The position numbers and the translations under genes are program-made. A stretch of DNA of 64,000 nt, from positions 6,376,501 to 6,440,500 of the forward strand of contig JAFFSR010000227.1 in the NCBI GenBank assembly GCA_017163975.1. Direction: 5' to 3'. How positions within the stretch are numbered: the stretch's first letter is position 1; each line of letters starts with the position of its first letter. Positions 27,816-41,700 of the stretch are shown piece by piece. Source of the stretch: Anastatus disparis (taxonomy: Eukaryota > Arthropoda > Insecta > Hymenoptera > Eupelmidae). The notes under the pieces were generated by a model. It saw only the letters and a list, made by a program, of their open reading frames with translations, did no database searches and was not told the DNA's origin.

Positions 27816-28759
27816 TATCGTCTTTCCTCGGAGTCTTTCTCTCTTTAATCTTCAGCAGGCGTTTTATAAAAGCGAGGTTATAACAACTTAATATATTTCG
27901 TATATATATAAATCTTCAGAAACTAAATTACTATGACCTTTGAATTTTTTTATATGTTTAAAATTATTTGCTTTTAATAGTTGTTATCTTCACAATTGTA
28001 AGAAAATTTATTATAAATCAAAGAAAAGTTATCAAAAAAAAATTGTTTATAAAGAATTTATCAAACCGCTATCTCGTATTAATCTCTCACAAAGTTCGAA
28101 TTTCTACTACTAAAATGAATCTTTAATTGATACTAAGTTAATAAGAAATAGGTAATTTTATAGATTCAGTAAGACAAAAGTTCAGTAAAAGAAAACTTAA
28201 AAAGAGAATAAAGAAAGTTTTTATAATTAGTTATAAACTATTATTTTTAGGTTATAAATAATTGAGGTTGTCTTTTCAATTCAATATACTTCAATAAAAA
28301 AAAAATTATCAGCTTTATAGAAATTTTACTCACTAGATTACCAAATTATTTCTTATGCTTAGATATTTCAGTTTGGGAATACGAAATAAAATCTCACGAT
28401 TAATTTTCACTATTTAATTTAATAACAAATTTCCCCTCAATAATTAACTAAGACAACAACTTAAATTTTCGCTAATTCACAATGATGCCACGAATTACTT
28501 TTAGGTTAGAGAACCACGTGGCTATTTATATAGCCTGCCGTGATTTCTCCGCAAGAATTTTTCAATATTACAACAAAATTACAATTTTGATTTCTTTCTA
28601 ATTCCTTAATTGTTAATTAATAGCAACAAATTCGATTAATCTATACGTTGCTATCAATTCACAACGAGAGAGAGAGAATTTGTATTTTCAACTTCGCGCA
28701 CTATCACTTTTTTATCACAATTTTAAATAAAAAAAAATTAAATTTAATACAAATTATAC

Positions 28760-28795
28760 CTGTTTCTGTTCGTTGCTACGCTCAACCTCAGCCAT
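28760..28795 (-). CDS. Candidate first coding exon of an unidentified gene
   Basis: On the minus strand an ATG at 28795, in a fair Kozak setting (AAAGGATGG) and downstream of an in-frame TAA, encodes MAEVERSNEQKQ and then meets a donor CAG|GTATAA. About 60-70 bp upstream lies GGCCATTTTG, a YY1-type motif like the one in the Caf1-55 promoter. Further exons would lie at lower coordinates, but none was identified. Splicing to the GPCPD1 ATG exon is not in frame. If unspliced, it is only a 13-codon ORF. Confidence 0.3.
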
Positions 28796-29583
28796 CCTTT
28801 AATAATCTCAAGTAAAAGGAAACAACAGCAAAACTTCGAAAATCTGCCCAAGCGCTATTCAAAATGGCCGGTAATTGGTGTTAGGGACCATCTAGGCTAA
28901 TGGCTATCGTTGGCGTTTGGTATTAACCTCCACCGAATATTTTTATTTAACAAAAGAAATTTTAATAAAAATGATCTATAATCTTTAATAACCACCAAGA
29001 AAACTCAACAATAATAATTAACGATAATAAGTAACAATAAAAGAGTTTAGTTTTAAAGGAAAAAAAAAGTAATAACGTATGACTTTGCAACAGGGCTACC
29101 GAAACGATAATGAGGCACGAAGAAGAAGGAAGCGCACGCTGAGCATCAGTGGCTTCTTCTTCTCTATTGCTCTCTTTATTACTCTCGTTATTTCCTATTT
29201 GCTATCTCTTTCTATTTCGCGACTCACTAATCAAATAAGGTTCTTTTATCATTTTATTCTGGTGTAAGTTACTACTCGCTAGTCAAATTACATGTTACTT
29301 CCTATTACTAGTGTAGTATTAGTGCGCTTTACAGGTTACGCCATCTGCGCGCTTAATTTGATTACATTAATTCTTATTTTCTTTATGAATAATTAATGCG
29401 TTATTTCATTACAATAAAAAGTTTCATTTTTCATCAAATAACATAAACAGACATTAGTTAATAATACAAGTAATAATTTCTGATTATTCATTACTTTAGG
29501 CTCGCTTGAGTCTTTATTCTGTTAACGATTTTCATTTTTAATTATTTAGTACAATTGCAAAGTTATTTTATTTGTTTGTACTG

Positions 29584-29595
29584 TAGCGCCATCTA
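29584..29595 (-). promoter_or_regulatory. CTCF-like motif 2
   Basis: TAGCGCCATCTA; its reverse complement TAGATGGCGCTA contains the AGATGGCGC variant of the Drosophila CTCF core. Confidence 0.4.
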
Positions 29596-29673
29596 TAAAA
29601 ATATACTAAAATGTCTTAACAACAAGTAAATAGAAGTCATTATTTAAATTATATCTAAATATCTTTAGATTTT

Positions 29674-29685
29674 GTGCGCCACCTA
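29674..29685 (-). promoter_or_regulatory. CTCF-like motif 3
   Basis: GTGCGCCACCTA; its reverse complement TAGGTGGCGCAC contains AGGTGGCGC, the strongest form of the Drosophila CTCF core. Confidence 0.45.
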
Positions 29686-29809
29686 TAATGTGACTCATTT
29701 CAGTTTCGTATCTGTTAATCTAGCGTCTCTTTTTACTATAATTAAGTTTTTTATATCTACGCTATCTTTTTATTATATGCGTCTATCCTACCTTATCGAC
29801 TTTAGTTAG

Positions 29810-30036
29810 TATAGCCAACGAAGATAGACGCTTATAGAAGCGTACTCTTAAATGGGAAATTTCTGCCAAAAATGAGTTACCCAGCTACTGAGGGCGCCAC
29901 TAGATCCCACGTATTTTTATATCTATATATATCAAATTTTTCATATACAAACAATGTTAAAGTGTTACCCAGCGTATCGGACGAAAAATTTAACCCAGAA
30001 GTACGCTTCTATAAGCGTCTATCTTCGTTGGTATAG
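29810..30036. mobile_element. 217-bp MITE with 33-bp terminal inverted repeats
   Basis: CCAACGAAGATAGACGCTTA... at 29815 and its reverse complement ending CTTCGTTGG at 30031 form terminal inverted repeats of about 33 bp with almost no mismatch. TATAG is duplicated at 29810-29814 and 30032-30036, a likely target-site duplication (TA is the minimal reading). The interior holds a CTCF-like GGGCGCCACTAG at 29892-29903. Confidence 0.8.
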
Positions 30037-30084
30037 CAGTCTATTTCTATCTATCTCTCTCTCTTTCTACTTTTTTAATTAACA

Positions 30085-30470
30085 CTACACGAGCGCCACA
30101 ATAGCACGTTCGCGCGAGCACGTGTTCGTATATTGTTTTGTGCCGTCGGCGCCGTTTTGCCACCTCCTGGACGGTTGATTATGAGAATCGTCTGCTCGGG
30201 GCTCTCTGTGTGTCTCGTGAGTGTATATGTGCATAGTTGTTTCTTCGTCAGTGCCGTCAGCCGGTAGTCCAACATACATGGCTACTTGGCAATAGGTTAT
30301 GTGATCAGCTGTGTACATCCAGGGCTCAGCACCAAAAACAAGAACACAACAGAATTATTTCTCTGTTGGTTTCTTACGGTGGCCTTGGTTGCTGTCACGA
30401 GTGTGGTGATTATGCTTTTATGAATTCACACGCTCGGGGAATTATGAATGATTTTTCTTTTTAATAGGTT
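30085..30470. other. GC-rich, CpG-containing island, possible promoter or non-coding exon
   Basis: This segment is clearly richer in GC and CpG than the desert around it (TTCGCGCGAGCACGTG, CCGTCGGCGCCG). It contains an E-box CACGTG at 30119-30124 and a donor-like CTCGTGAGTG near 30216. Overlapping short ORFs exist on both strands but none shows a protein motif. It may be a transcription start for a non-coding RNA. Confidence 0.3.
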
Positions 30471-33400
30471 TTTAATAGATAATTATTTGGAATAAATAAA
30501 ACAAAAAAAATTATTGTGGCGTGAAAATACCACGTCACAATATAATTAATTTAAAGAAACCTAAAGTAATATAAGTTTTTAAATTTTATTTTTTTTAATG
30601 TAACAAATTCCTCGAATTGTAAGCTAAGCCCTTTACAGGCATTTCAAAGTATTTGATATATAAATGATTAAAATACATTTTTCCCAGGAAACCCACATTT
30701 TTTATTCATAGAAATGCAGTTAAAAGGAACTTTTCATAAATAAGTATACGTTGTTATTTCAACTATTTTACGTGAATGAACATTTAATAAGTACTAGTTA
30801 TTTTTCAATCATGTCGAGTTATCTTAATTAGTAAAATGTATATTAATTTAAAAAATATATATTTTCTTAAAAAACAATCCAATACTATACATAAAAATTT
30901 TTTTAGATTTCTATTCTGCCTTTTGTAATTATTATTAATAAAAAGAGCTAATATCTAATATTAAATTTAAATCAAGGTGTGTGAATCTAAAAACTGCATC
31001 ACCTCAAGTGTAAACGCTTCAAGTATCAAAATTTTAAATTATATAACAGAAAAATTGAATTTATGAATAAATTAAAAATAAGTAAAAAAGTTAATTTTGT
31101 AAAACAATTACAATACACGCCATAATATTATTCTCGAGTCGCTTAATGACAGCCTTAATTAAAAGTAAACTGCAACAAGAAAATTGTAAGCACGCTGCAT
31201 AAATCAGTAAGGTAATAATTAAGAAAAAGTAATCTGAAAACTTAAATTAAAATTGATGGAAATTTTCACTTTAAATTAGCATAGCAGCCAGTATAAAAAC
31301 TTCAAATATATGATTTAATGCTTTCTGCAAAAAAATTTTTTTCTTCTCTCAGTCGGAAAGAAAATTGATATACAGCTGAAGAGAGAGAGAGAAAGAAAAA
31401 GTATATATTAAAATTCTTTTAGCTGAAGCATAAAAACTACGAAGTATTTTGCTTTCATACTCGCTAATGTTGTAACTTTATTACACTCTCGACACTACAC
31501 TTTGTTTGTATACATATCTTATGCACTGTCTTCGAAGTTAGTTTACAAGTAAAAGAGCTTGGTAATGCCTTTTTTTCTTCTTTTTTTCTGCATAAATGCA
31601 TAATATCTGTCAACAAGTTATAAACATCAAAAGAGGACTTTTTTGATTTAAGGGATGCTCGAGCTTTTTTTTTTTTATTCTTGTATTCATGATCCGACAT
31701 TATTTTAAACAACTTTTTCAATTAACTTCAGAAAATATATGATCCCTCATAACCGTCATTTACAGGATCTAGAGAAAAAAAATCCAACAATTTTCAAACT
31801 AACCAGCAGAGTAAAATTTCCAGTACTTTTTGTCTCTGCACCTATAAAAAAAATATTAACACACATTCTCTGACAAAAACTGTAAAAGTTTCTTTTCAAA
31901 AAAAAAGAAAAAAAATTAATGTCACAGTACAGCATCTGTTCTAAAAGTAAACAGAATGAATGTAATAACCAGTAGTATAAATCAATTTCAAGGGCGCGAG
32001 CATGTGAATCTGCCGTGACTTAATAATGGCACTTTAGAAAGCCCTAACCCTCCCTTTTCTCAACTTCTCTGAATAAGCTTCATACAGCATATATCTATAT
32101 TCACTTTTGAAAGAGAATGAAATTGAGAGAAGAGAGTAGAGTTTCTCGTTCGCAAGCTCATAAATAGTTGGATCGCGACAAGTGTGTTTACGGAAGTACC
32201 TTGATATACACTATATGTATTTAGTTCATGTATAGTAATAGTTGACTAGCCTCTTCTCTCTCACTTTTTTTTTGTTATTTATACTATATATTTACAAATA
32301 TCCAAGATGATGAATTTTTAAGCGTCATATGTGTATCGAACGTTTATTTATTTTTTTCTTTTTTCATTTATGTCCGTTGCGTCATTTTTAATTTATTTGC
32401 TTGCATAAAACAATACGTAAATGCTTATAACGTTTAAGCCGTTGTTCAAGCAAGTATGATTCGTTGTTATTATAATGTTTATGAAACGTACGTTAGTTGC
32501 GATATTATATATGATGCGAGCATTTATTGATTGTAAATGCACAGAGTACTCGACGTTATATTTTTTATGTTTGACGTTGCGGATATTATTTTATAAAATT
32601 TTTTTTTTAATTAAAAAAATGCGATGCTTATTTTAAAATATTTTATTAAATCAAATTTTCTTTTTTTTTAAATATGAAACAAAAATATAATTAAATTTAT
32701 TATTTAAAAAACTGTATTTAAGTGCATATACATTAATGTGTGATATAAAATTAAATGTAGTATTATTGTTTTAAAATCATTTTGTTGTGTAATATTCAAA
32801 AAAAGTTATTTTAAACTTACAACAAATTATTAAACTTAAAATTTTAAATATATTCTACTCCCACATAATTTCTACTTTAAGACTTGGCTGATGTAACACA
32901 TTTATTTAAAAGCCTTGACATTAAATATTTTAAAATTGTAAAATTTTTGTTTAAAAAAATCTTATCTAAAGTCTCATTATTTTTTTCTACTAGGAATATT
33001 ATTCTATCCTCGTAATAGCAATTAACTTTAATTATATTATATCATTATAACTACTTCGCGTTATCAATCGTCCGATTATATAATTAACATTATCCTTTTG
33101 ACATTATCTTTTCTTAATAACTATATTTTCCTCATTTATTTTTAATCTGACGAAAAAAGAGGTATGAATGTGATCATTATTGAAAGTATGTGTGTATATT
33201 AATATTTATACGTCCACATTACTGAACAACTCATTAACTTTCTAACTTGTCACGTTTAAATGATTTCATTGATTTTCAAGTTCTGTATACACGTACCACG
33301 CTATATAGATATGTTTCGGACTTTGGAATTAGTTTGTAAACACGTGCTATAGTGAATGACGCGCGTATAACGTAAAGTAAAAAAAAAAAGAGAGAAAAAG

Positions 33401-35540
33401 CAACGCTGTCTGTTACGTGTGGTAATAGGCGAGACTTAAAGTCATTTGCTTAGTCACGTAAGCTACCAAACTACTTCTAGTTTATTTTATTCTTTTCAAC
33501 AAAACTTCGTATGTTTTACGAGAGTACTTTGTAATTATTTTTATTATACTTTTTGAGCATTTAATTGTATACTTTGTAAAAGCAAAGTCGTGTGGATATG
33601 TTATAGCGTAACATAATTTTAATATTTTTACATTATTTTTCTTAAAGTACATACAGTTGTTGTTGGCGTAGGAAGAGCAGTTTGCGTAATTGTTTTGTTT
33701 AAATTTAAATAAGGATGAAGAAAGCATTTTTTTCTCTAATGAATAATTTATATGAATATAATTTCATATTTAGAACAAGTTATGATGAAGTCATTTTTGT
33801 TAAAATTACATAATTTTTGAACATCATGAAAAAACAATTTTTTTATTCAAATACTTGCTAAAAGCTTGTGCTACAATAAAATTATGCGGTAAAATCAAAA
33901 GAGAAGAATAATATTATAATGATTACTGTAAATTGTAACTAAATTTTGAAATGAAAAGCAGAAAATTTAATGACTTGCATCAATACAATTTTTAAATTTA
34001 TAAAGCTTATACATTCACCAAGTCATGAAAATCCATGAAACTTTGTGAAATAGTTATTTGATAAAAAAATCTTTCGCCTTATAGAGGATGTGAATCATTA
34101 AAAATTTTTTCTTATGTAAGATTCAATTTCACTGACTAATTTGCGTGAGAAGTATTATTCTGTAATATTTAACTCATCAGAGCTAATAGTTAAATATCAA
34201 ATATAAATTGTTAATAAGGGATTTTTATTATTTTATGAAGTTCTCCTGTTAATTTTTTCAAGTTTTAATTTGGTTCATATAGATTTTTCTTTCACATTAT
34301 AATTTTACCGCATTATCAATCATTGCCTACAATTTTTCGCACTATTCGGTGAAACAGAAAAAATTAAAGTTCACTATGAGTATTTAAATAGCAAATGATG
34401 ATTGATACGATAATTTACAATTTTTCTTCTGTTTAAAATTTTAATTTTTATTCTAGAAAAGCCAGAAAATTATTTTTCATATAATAATAAAGATTGAAAT
34501 GCAAATAAATAAAATCATAAAATATGATTCTTTAATCACATAATCTGTTTGATATTGACTTGTTATTATTTAATTTTTTACAATTCTAATAAATATTTGT
34601 CACGCTTTTATTTGCAAATATTTTTAATTTTTTTTCATATAAAAGATGTTTATTTAATTTGAATAAGTAATCAATTATTAATTGTTTGAATTATTGTAGC
34701 ATTTTTTATTTATTTAATTTATTTATTCACCTTAGTTATTTACATAGTAATACAATGTACAGAGTAAACTCTGTAGAGATAAACTTATGTTAACTTTGTT
34801 TAGGCTGGCCTACTTATAAACTAAAAACTAATTACTTAAAGTAATTACTTAACATCTTAAAAAATATTTGATATTATTATGTAGCGTAACATGCGTAATC
34901 TTAAACAAAATACTTTTAATTATTCTTTATATTATATTTTATGTTCTTTTATAATATATGTACTTCTAAATTACCGAACCTTATAAGCCGTTTAATATCT
35001 GAAATATTTCTATAGTTTTTATGTAATTTTTTTCGCTATTTTTGTTGTTTTTAGGTGATTGTACGTTTGTGCGTCTGATTCCGTTCCATTTTCCAATATA
35101 TGTCTCCAAGGTTATTATAATGATACAATAATGATTTAAATGTAGAAAATTGTGTAATGTTAAGACGCTTATTTGTATCATTCAAGTTTTTCATATTAAT
35201 TATTTTTAATAGCTCTGTTTTCACTGCTTGTAATATGTTTATATTACATTTATGTTCACTTCCCCATGTAATTATTTCATAATTTATTTAACTATGAAAA
35301 AATTTACATCGTAAATTTTATTATTAATTATCTGAACTTCTTTTTTTTAAATTTTATTAAGCTGGAGCCATCTTAATTTACCAATTTTAAAGTTGAAAAT
35401 AATTTATATTTAAGTATTTATAATAATATATATGTATAAAAAATTTTTCCTACTTTGTATCATAAATTTTCGAAATCTTAAAATTTTTCCTTAAAAAAAT
35501 AATATAAGTAAGCACATTATTTATATTTTTAATTTGTTTT
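30471..35540. other. Gene desert segment
   Basis: AT-rich, low-complexity DNA without supportable genes, RNA genes or long repeats. Confidence 0.5.
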
Positions 35541-35737
35541 ATTTTATTTAACGTCGCTGTACATTCATGCTATCATCGCGATACTAATTAGCGACGGAGG
35601 TATTCAGTGTGTTTGTAAACGAAGCACGTGTAATGTACAGTGGTGCTTGTGTCAATAAAACCGCTGAGAGCGGGATTCGAACTCGGGACCTCGAGATTAC
35701 AAACCCATCGCTCTACAGACTGAGCCACTGACGACCT
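35541..35737 (-). mobile_element. tRNA-derived SINE, copy 1
   Basis: Read on the minus strand, the element starts with a tRNA-like head: A box in GTGGCTCAGTCTGTAGAGCG and B box GTTCGAATCCC. A roughly 120-bp body and an A/T-rich tail (GTTAAATAAAAT) follow. It is about 75-80% identical to the copies at 49007 and 62441. The anticodon-loop region (TTTGTAA) is closest to a tRNA-Thr-like parent. No aminoacyl stem can be closed, so it is not a functional tRNA gene. Confidence 0.85.
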
Positions 35738-38700
35738 CAATTATTTAAAGTTATTGTTTTAGTATTTATAAGGTTTTTAATTTTGACTATTATGAAAATT
35801 AATTGCTTAGTTTTCTTAATATTTTTTTATTCAATCATAATATTCTGTTTTTATTAAATAAATAAAAATATATAATTATAAAAATGCGACGAAAGTTTTG
35901 CAAATAAAACACACAACTTTACCAATTTTCATTTCACAAAAAATTTTTTTTCTCTACTTATACTTATTATAAAAAATTTATCAACACAACTTTGATTTGA
36001 AATATCAATAAAATGACTTAAAATTCAAATGAAAAATTGCTTATTTATACAGATATTATTAAAGTACTAATCCCCGAAAAAAGGAACATCTTTGTATTTA
36101 AATTATTAATTACAATAGAAATTTTAATAATTTATTATTACAATATCTGTAATTTTGTAAAGAAGAACAGCAGGCTAAAGTAAAGAAAAGCTTTTCCAAG
36201 AAAGTTATTTACCTATTTTAATATTATTGGGGATTGGTAGATTTTCACTGTATAGTGAAAAATCAAAAATTCTTTTGGGTAAAATGCATTGAAAAATTTT
36301 TATTGTAATTATTCTTATGACTCATATCTATAGCCGACAAATTAACACCTGGAATTTCGTTTAATGAGTATCATGTTTCTTTGAAGTTGAACTTTGCAGC
36401 ATGAATCATCAATTTTAGTATTGATGTTAATAATATATTCGGAGAAAATATTGCACAGTATGAACGAAATTATTAAATTATCATTACTCTATTGTCTCAA
36501 TTCATAAGTTTTTTCAATATGCTGAAATTACAAAGCGATCGTCAACATTTTTTATTTATTTTACACTACATATCGATAATCTCAATTTAATAATTAAACA
36601 TTACGATTATCGTGAAATTTTTCTAAAAATTTTATCATAAACAATTTAGATATTACAGAGAGCTTTATAGATAAAGTAATGTTTAATCTAATGAAAAATA
36701 ATTTATAAAAATACATAAAATATTTCCATTCCCGAGCTATTAGTTATTTTTTTTTAAAGCGTAATATCAAAGTTCAATAAATTTTTTCGCTCTCCGGTTA
36801 GGAATAATTAAAAGTAAACGATTAATTGAGCGTAATAACAATCCTCTTATAAAAAATTTAAAATAATTCGATCATGCTTTTTTATTTTTTATTGCTTCAG
36901 CCATCGACAGAAAAGTCAATTATTTTTAATGAAAAAATATCTATAGCAAAATATTGTAACGCTTTACTTTTTTAAGCTTATATTTATAAATTAATGATAA
37001 ATTTTCCATCAATTATCAGTCCTTTGGAATGTTCAAAATGTTAATAATTACGAAAATTGAATTGCTTTGTACGCTAAATATCACGTGAATGTTTTATACA
37101 AAAATAGGTCATTCGTCGTGCCCTTTTTTATTTAAAATATGCATTTTTAATAATGTAGACATAAAATGTTGATTTATGTTTTGCTATCTTTTAATCATCA
37201 TTTTTATCACTGAATCAATAAAGTTTTTCTATTTATTCAAAATTAAAAATTTTTTCCGTATTATTTTTTTTATTATTATGTTATTTGAATTCCTACTATA
37301 ATTCTTTTAACAAACTTGCAAAACAATGTTATCCAAGCATTTTCAGTCGATGCAAAGAAAAATTGAAATTATGTAGTGCTGCACTAATTAAATTATGTTT
37401 ACCCTATGAGTTAATGTCATAGAACTTGCTATAAATAGATAATTACGCGATGACAATATAACTTGCTAATGATAAACTTCACTTCAACTATCTCTACTTA
37501 AAAATTACAAATGAATTTCTATAAAAAAATTTACTGGTTTCAAATACTTTTATTTTGAAATTTTTATTTATTTATTGAATGATTAAGTATGTATACATAT
37601 AATAAATTTTATTTTTTTATAAAAATTTTTTAGTACGTTAAAAAATTTCTGAAAATAACGATCTGATGATAGAAAAAACATTTGAATACATTCTTTTTAC
37701 AATAATTCATCTCATCAAACTTATCATCTTAATTCTTATGACGTATTTTAAAATTAACCAATAATGTTTAAATGATTATCACAGACTAACGAAAAAAAAA
37801 GAATCAATAAAAATATTTCTTTTCCTCGTCGAGCAGCATGCAGTTGCGACAAAACATTAGTACGTGCGAACGCACCAAACGACTCAACTTCCTCGATACC
37901 ATAGATATAATAAACAAAAGACTCGTAGCTATGTGTATAATACGCGTGTTTCAAACAACTTTCTCATGTTGCCGTCATAACTCGAGAATCTGAAATGATA
38001 TTTAACGAGTGTAACTATTTCGTCTATGGGCTCAAATGTTACAACGTTATTAGACGTTGTTATTCCAATATTGAGAAAATGTTAACAGTGTCAATTAGTC
38101 ATACTTTTTTTTTCTAATCAATGTACAATCATATGAGTAAGAATTCATAATAATCAAAATTCTTATTTTCATAATAATCATCATGATAACGAAAAAAATT
38201 TTTCTTCTTTTTTCTTCCTTACTTTATCCATCTCGTTGATTTTGCAAGAGATAACGCGCTCTCTCGCGCTATATGCAAAACACGCGCATAATGAAAACAG
38301 TTGAGGAAATAGTTGTTAAGAGCCTTTATAAGTCACTTCTTTTATCTCCGTTAAGTGTAAACTTATTTTCTCTTTCTCTCTTTTGCATATATAGTCTCTC
38401 AACTAATACCGTAGCGTATACGCGATGTTCACTCTATGCATCTATAGAGCGAATATCGTGTTTATATGTATTACTAGAATGTTAATCTTGTATACATATA
38501 TGCATACGGAATGTTTATACATTACTCGAGTTTACTAATCTATAGGTTTCTGTTTGAATTAGGACTATATATAAGTATGGATTTATGTGTTTGCCATTGT
38601 GATTTTCACGAGGATTAAGCTACAAGAAAATTTTGATAAAATTTTGTAGAACTTTGTTACATATTTACTTTTTTTTTTTTGTTTGGGGAGGGATTTTGAT

Positions 38701-41700
38701 AGCTTTGTGTTTCACGAGTTTGATGAGACAAAAGAAATTTTTCAGTCATTTTTTTTACTGTGTATTGATTGTATAAATTGACCTTCGACGAGCGAGGAAA
38801 GAAGGAAAAAAAGTGATCGAAGAAATAATCAGGGAGACATGTTTTTCGGAGCGTGATAAAGAGGTCGTTTAGAGATTCAAGGGATGGGGGATAAAAAATT
38901 GTTTATTTTGCGGTATTAGAAGAAAAATAATTTAATGAGCACCGCGGGAAATTAATGTCAAAATTATGAATTTTAATATTTTTCAAGCAGACTTTTTTTT
39001 TAAAAGTTAATACTATTTTGAATTTTAAATTATGTAATATTTAAATGTGAAATTTAATTCCCAAATTATAGAAAAAATTATCACGAAATTTCGAATTTAT
39101 TCAAATTATTTAATTAGAAATTTTCACTGAATGCTAAAATTTTTTCATCCACTGAATATGTTCCAAGTAACACTAATAAAGTAGACAAAATATAATTAAA
39201 AATTAATGAGACATCAAAATGCTCTACGTTTTTTTACCAAAACCGTGAACAGTCAAAGGGTGAATTCATAGATTTTAAAACCTTACGCAAGCATATTATA
39301 TTTTGTTGAAATTGCACTGTTTTAATGAAATTTAAAAATAAAATTTTAATTTCACTTAATTTAGGTTGCAATTAGTTAAAATTTAACCAACAGCACAGCT
39401 CGTTTATCTATTTCTATGACAAATTTAAGATTTTCCATTTAATTAAAATAAATTCAAAAACAAACTCGAAGCTTTTCACGATATATTTGAATATTTCTTT
39501 TATTTTACTTTAAAAACAAACTCCATCCTCTAAATATTTCCCTAGGCAAACACAAAAGTTTGAACGAGTAATATTTTATATATTTATTTGCCTAGTTTGT
39601 TAAATAACTTTTTTAGCTTTCAATGCCTTCGATATTTCACGAAATAGAAAAAAACATCGAGCTTTTTGTTATTTCACGAAATAATAAACCGATAGTTTTA
39701 CTATACTTTGATCTTGGAAAATTGCATACAATATTCACCTGTGACATAAGTGAATAATTCAATAAACTTAACTAAATTTTTAAATCAATTTAGTTCCATT
39801 TATAAATCACAACCCGAGTAAATATTTTATCAGCAAATCAACACAAAAAAACTTTTTCACCTAAATGAAAAATCAAATCAAGAAGTTAAAGTACATAAAA
39901 AAGAGGAAAATAAAAAGAAAAACTAGTCTAGACGGTGTTTAGCTCGATCGATAGATATATTAACGATATACCAGCTGGCGAATTTAAGGGCAGCAAGATC
40001 GTAAATATCGTATCGCTTTAGGCCAGTTTGTCACGCTGAACAAATAGGAAAGACTATACTGGAAAACCACAACTTGTCACCCCACCCCTCTTTATATATA
40101 TATACTCATATTATAACCTTTCCCTCGAGGATTGACCACATTATCCGTTCTATCCCTTCATTTTGGTTTTTGCAACGTATAATAAAGTCCTTTTAATATG
40201 ACTCTCCGTGTATACTTTATATATAGATTTTATACGTGTTAAAACTGAGAAAATGAAAATTTGAAATGTATGAATTTGCATCCTATCGTATGTAGTTGTA
40301 AATTTTAGATAGAATTTCCAGTGAAAATTTCAGTAAAATAGAAGAATACAAAACTTGAAAAGTTTGAAATTTCTCTAAAAACTTCAAAAATTATTTTTAT
40401 TTTTATTTTTTTAATATTTCTTTTATGTTTTATTTTGAAAACGTATCTTCTGATCGATTATTTTTCTATTTCATTATTAAAATTTCATTTTACTGTCATA
40501 TTACAATATTAAATCTTATATAGTCATCAAAATATTTAAAATTAAAATTAGCATCGAAAACTTTGATGTTCGTTCCACCTCAAGTCTTGTTAAATTTCAG
40601 TCTAACGATTAATACTAAAAAAAAAGATTGTATCCATTTACATAGAAATCTAATTTCGCAAAACTATAAATAATCTAAATCAATCCAGGTTCTCCGTATT
40701 CAAAGTACAAAATTAAAATAAAAAAAAGCGAAACGTACGTCAATATCAGTTAAAAAAAAAGTTGAAAAGATAATCAATCATAATCTTTCAATCTTTTGCA
40801 GTCATAAATAATCAAACTTGTAACACCAGGTACAATAATCATGAATAAAACGTTAGTTCATACATCAAAACCAACTGTCACTCAAAAAAAAAAAGAAAAA
40901 GACCTATGTCAATTTTTTCTTTCTACGAAAAAAAAAAATTCAGCTTCGAACGTTATATTGTATGCATATGTACGTGTGTATAACTGATTTCATGTGACTA
41001 TTATATATCTCTCCTTTTCTCGCAACTTTATGAGCAGAGCACTTTTATAACTCGAGAACACTTTGCGAAACGACGTGTGTGTGTTGTGTAAAAAAGAAGA
41101 AAAAAAAAGTATAACCGACGACGTATATCGGCTGATCGTCGTCACTTTACGTTATGTAGTCGAGATTAAAAATAGTAGAAAAGCAAAGCCAATAGAAATG
41201 TGATGAAGGAAGGAGTGTTTAGATATATATTTTTATGTCTGTAATACGCAAAACTGTATGCGTGCGTATATGGGAACGCGCGCTCGTATGTGTTCGTATC
41301 TAATTATGTAGATTTACCCATATTCGTGCGTATTTGTTCGAATGTGTGTAAATGTGATCGATTATTTATTGCTGTGTGTCGGTCACGTATATTTTTTTTC
41401 TTCTTTTTTTTTAAATAAAGCACTGCTGGTGATTATTCTTGCCAAGATTAATAAAGTCTGTGTTATTGTAAATTGGAAATAATCGATAATTGTTATGCAA
41501 CAGTTGATTTATGACAAATTCATAGAGGAATATTACGATCGAATATTGATACCAAGTGGCTTAGGAGTTTAAACGTTGATTGCTCACATTCGAATGAAGT
41601 ACATTGAACGTGATAGAAAAATATCACTCGTTATTGCATAATATTAAATAAGTTGTTTAAATAATTGCGTGAAACTTCTAGCATATCACAATGCTACAAT

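Larger units (their letters stand above)
22479..28759. other. Gene-poor AT-rich region
   Basis: No supportable gene body. It contains a TA-flanked MITE (23604-23764), (TA)n at 24695-24718, (GT)n at 25126-25140, a weak terminal-exon candidate at 25792-25830, and a GC-richer patch at 27740-27870. The patch carries a minus-strand TATA-box-like TTTTATAAAACG and a CTCF-like site. TGTAAGGGTGG occurs at 27306 and 27750 in the same orientation, possibly LTR edges, but I could not close an LTR element. Confidence 0.45.
28796..29809. other. Non-coding segment with CTCF-like motifs
   Basis: It holds the putative promoter of the 28760-28795 exon, a Lys/Arg-rich chance ORF at 29079-29267, and motif copies at 29336-29352, 29584-29595 and 29674-29685. 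No gene is supported. Confidence 0.4.
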
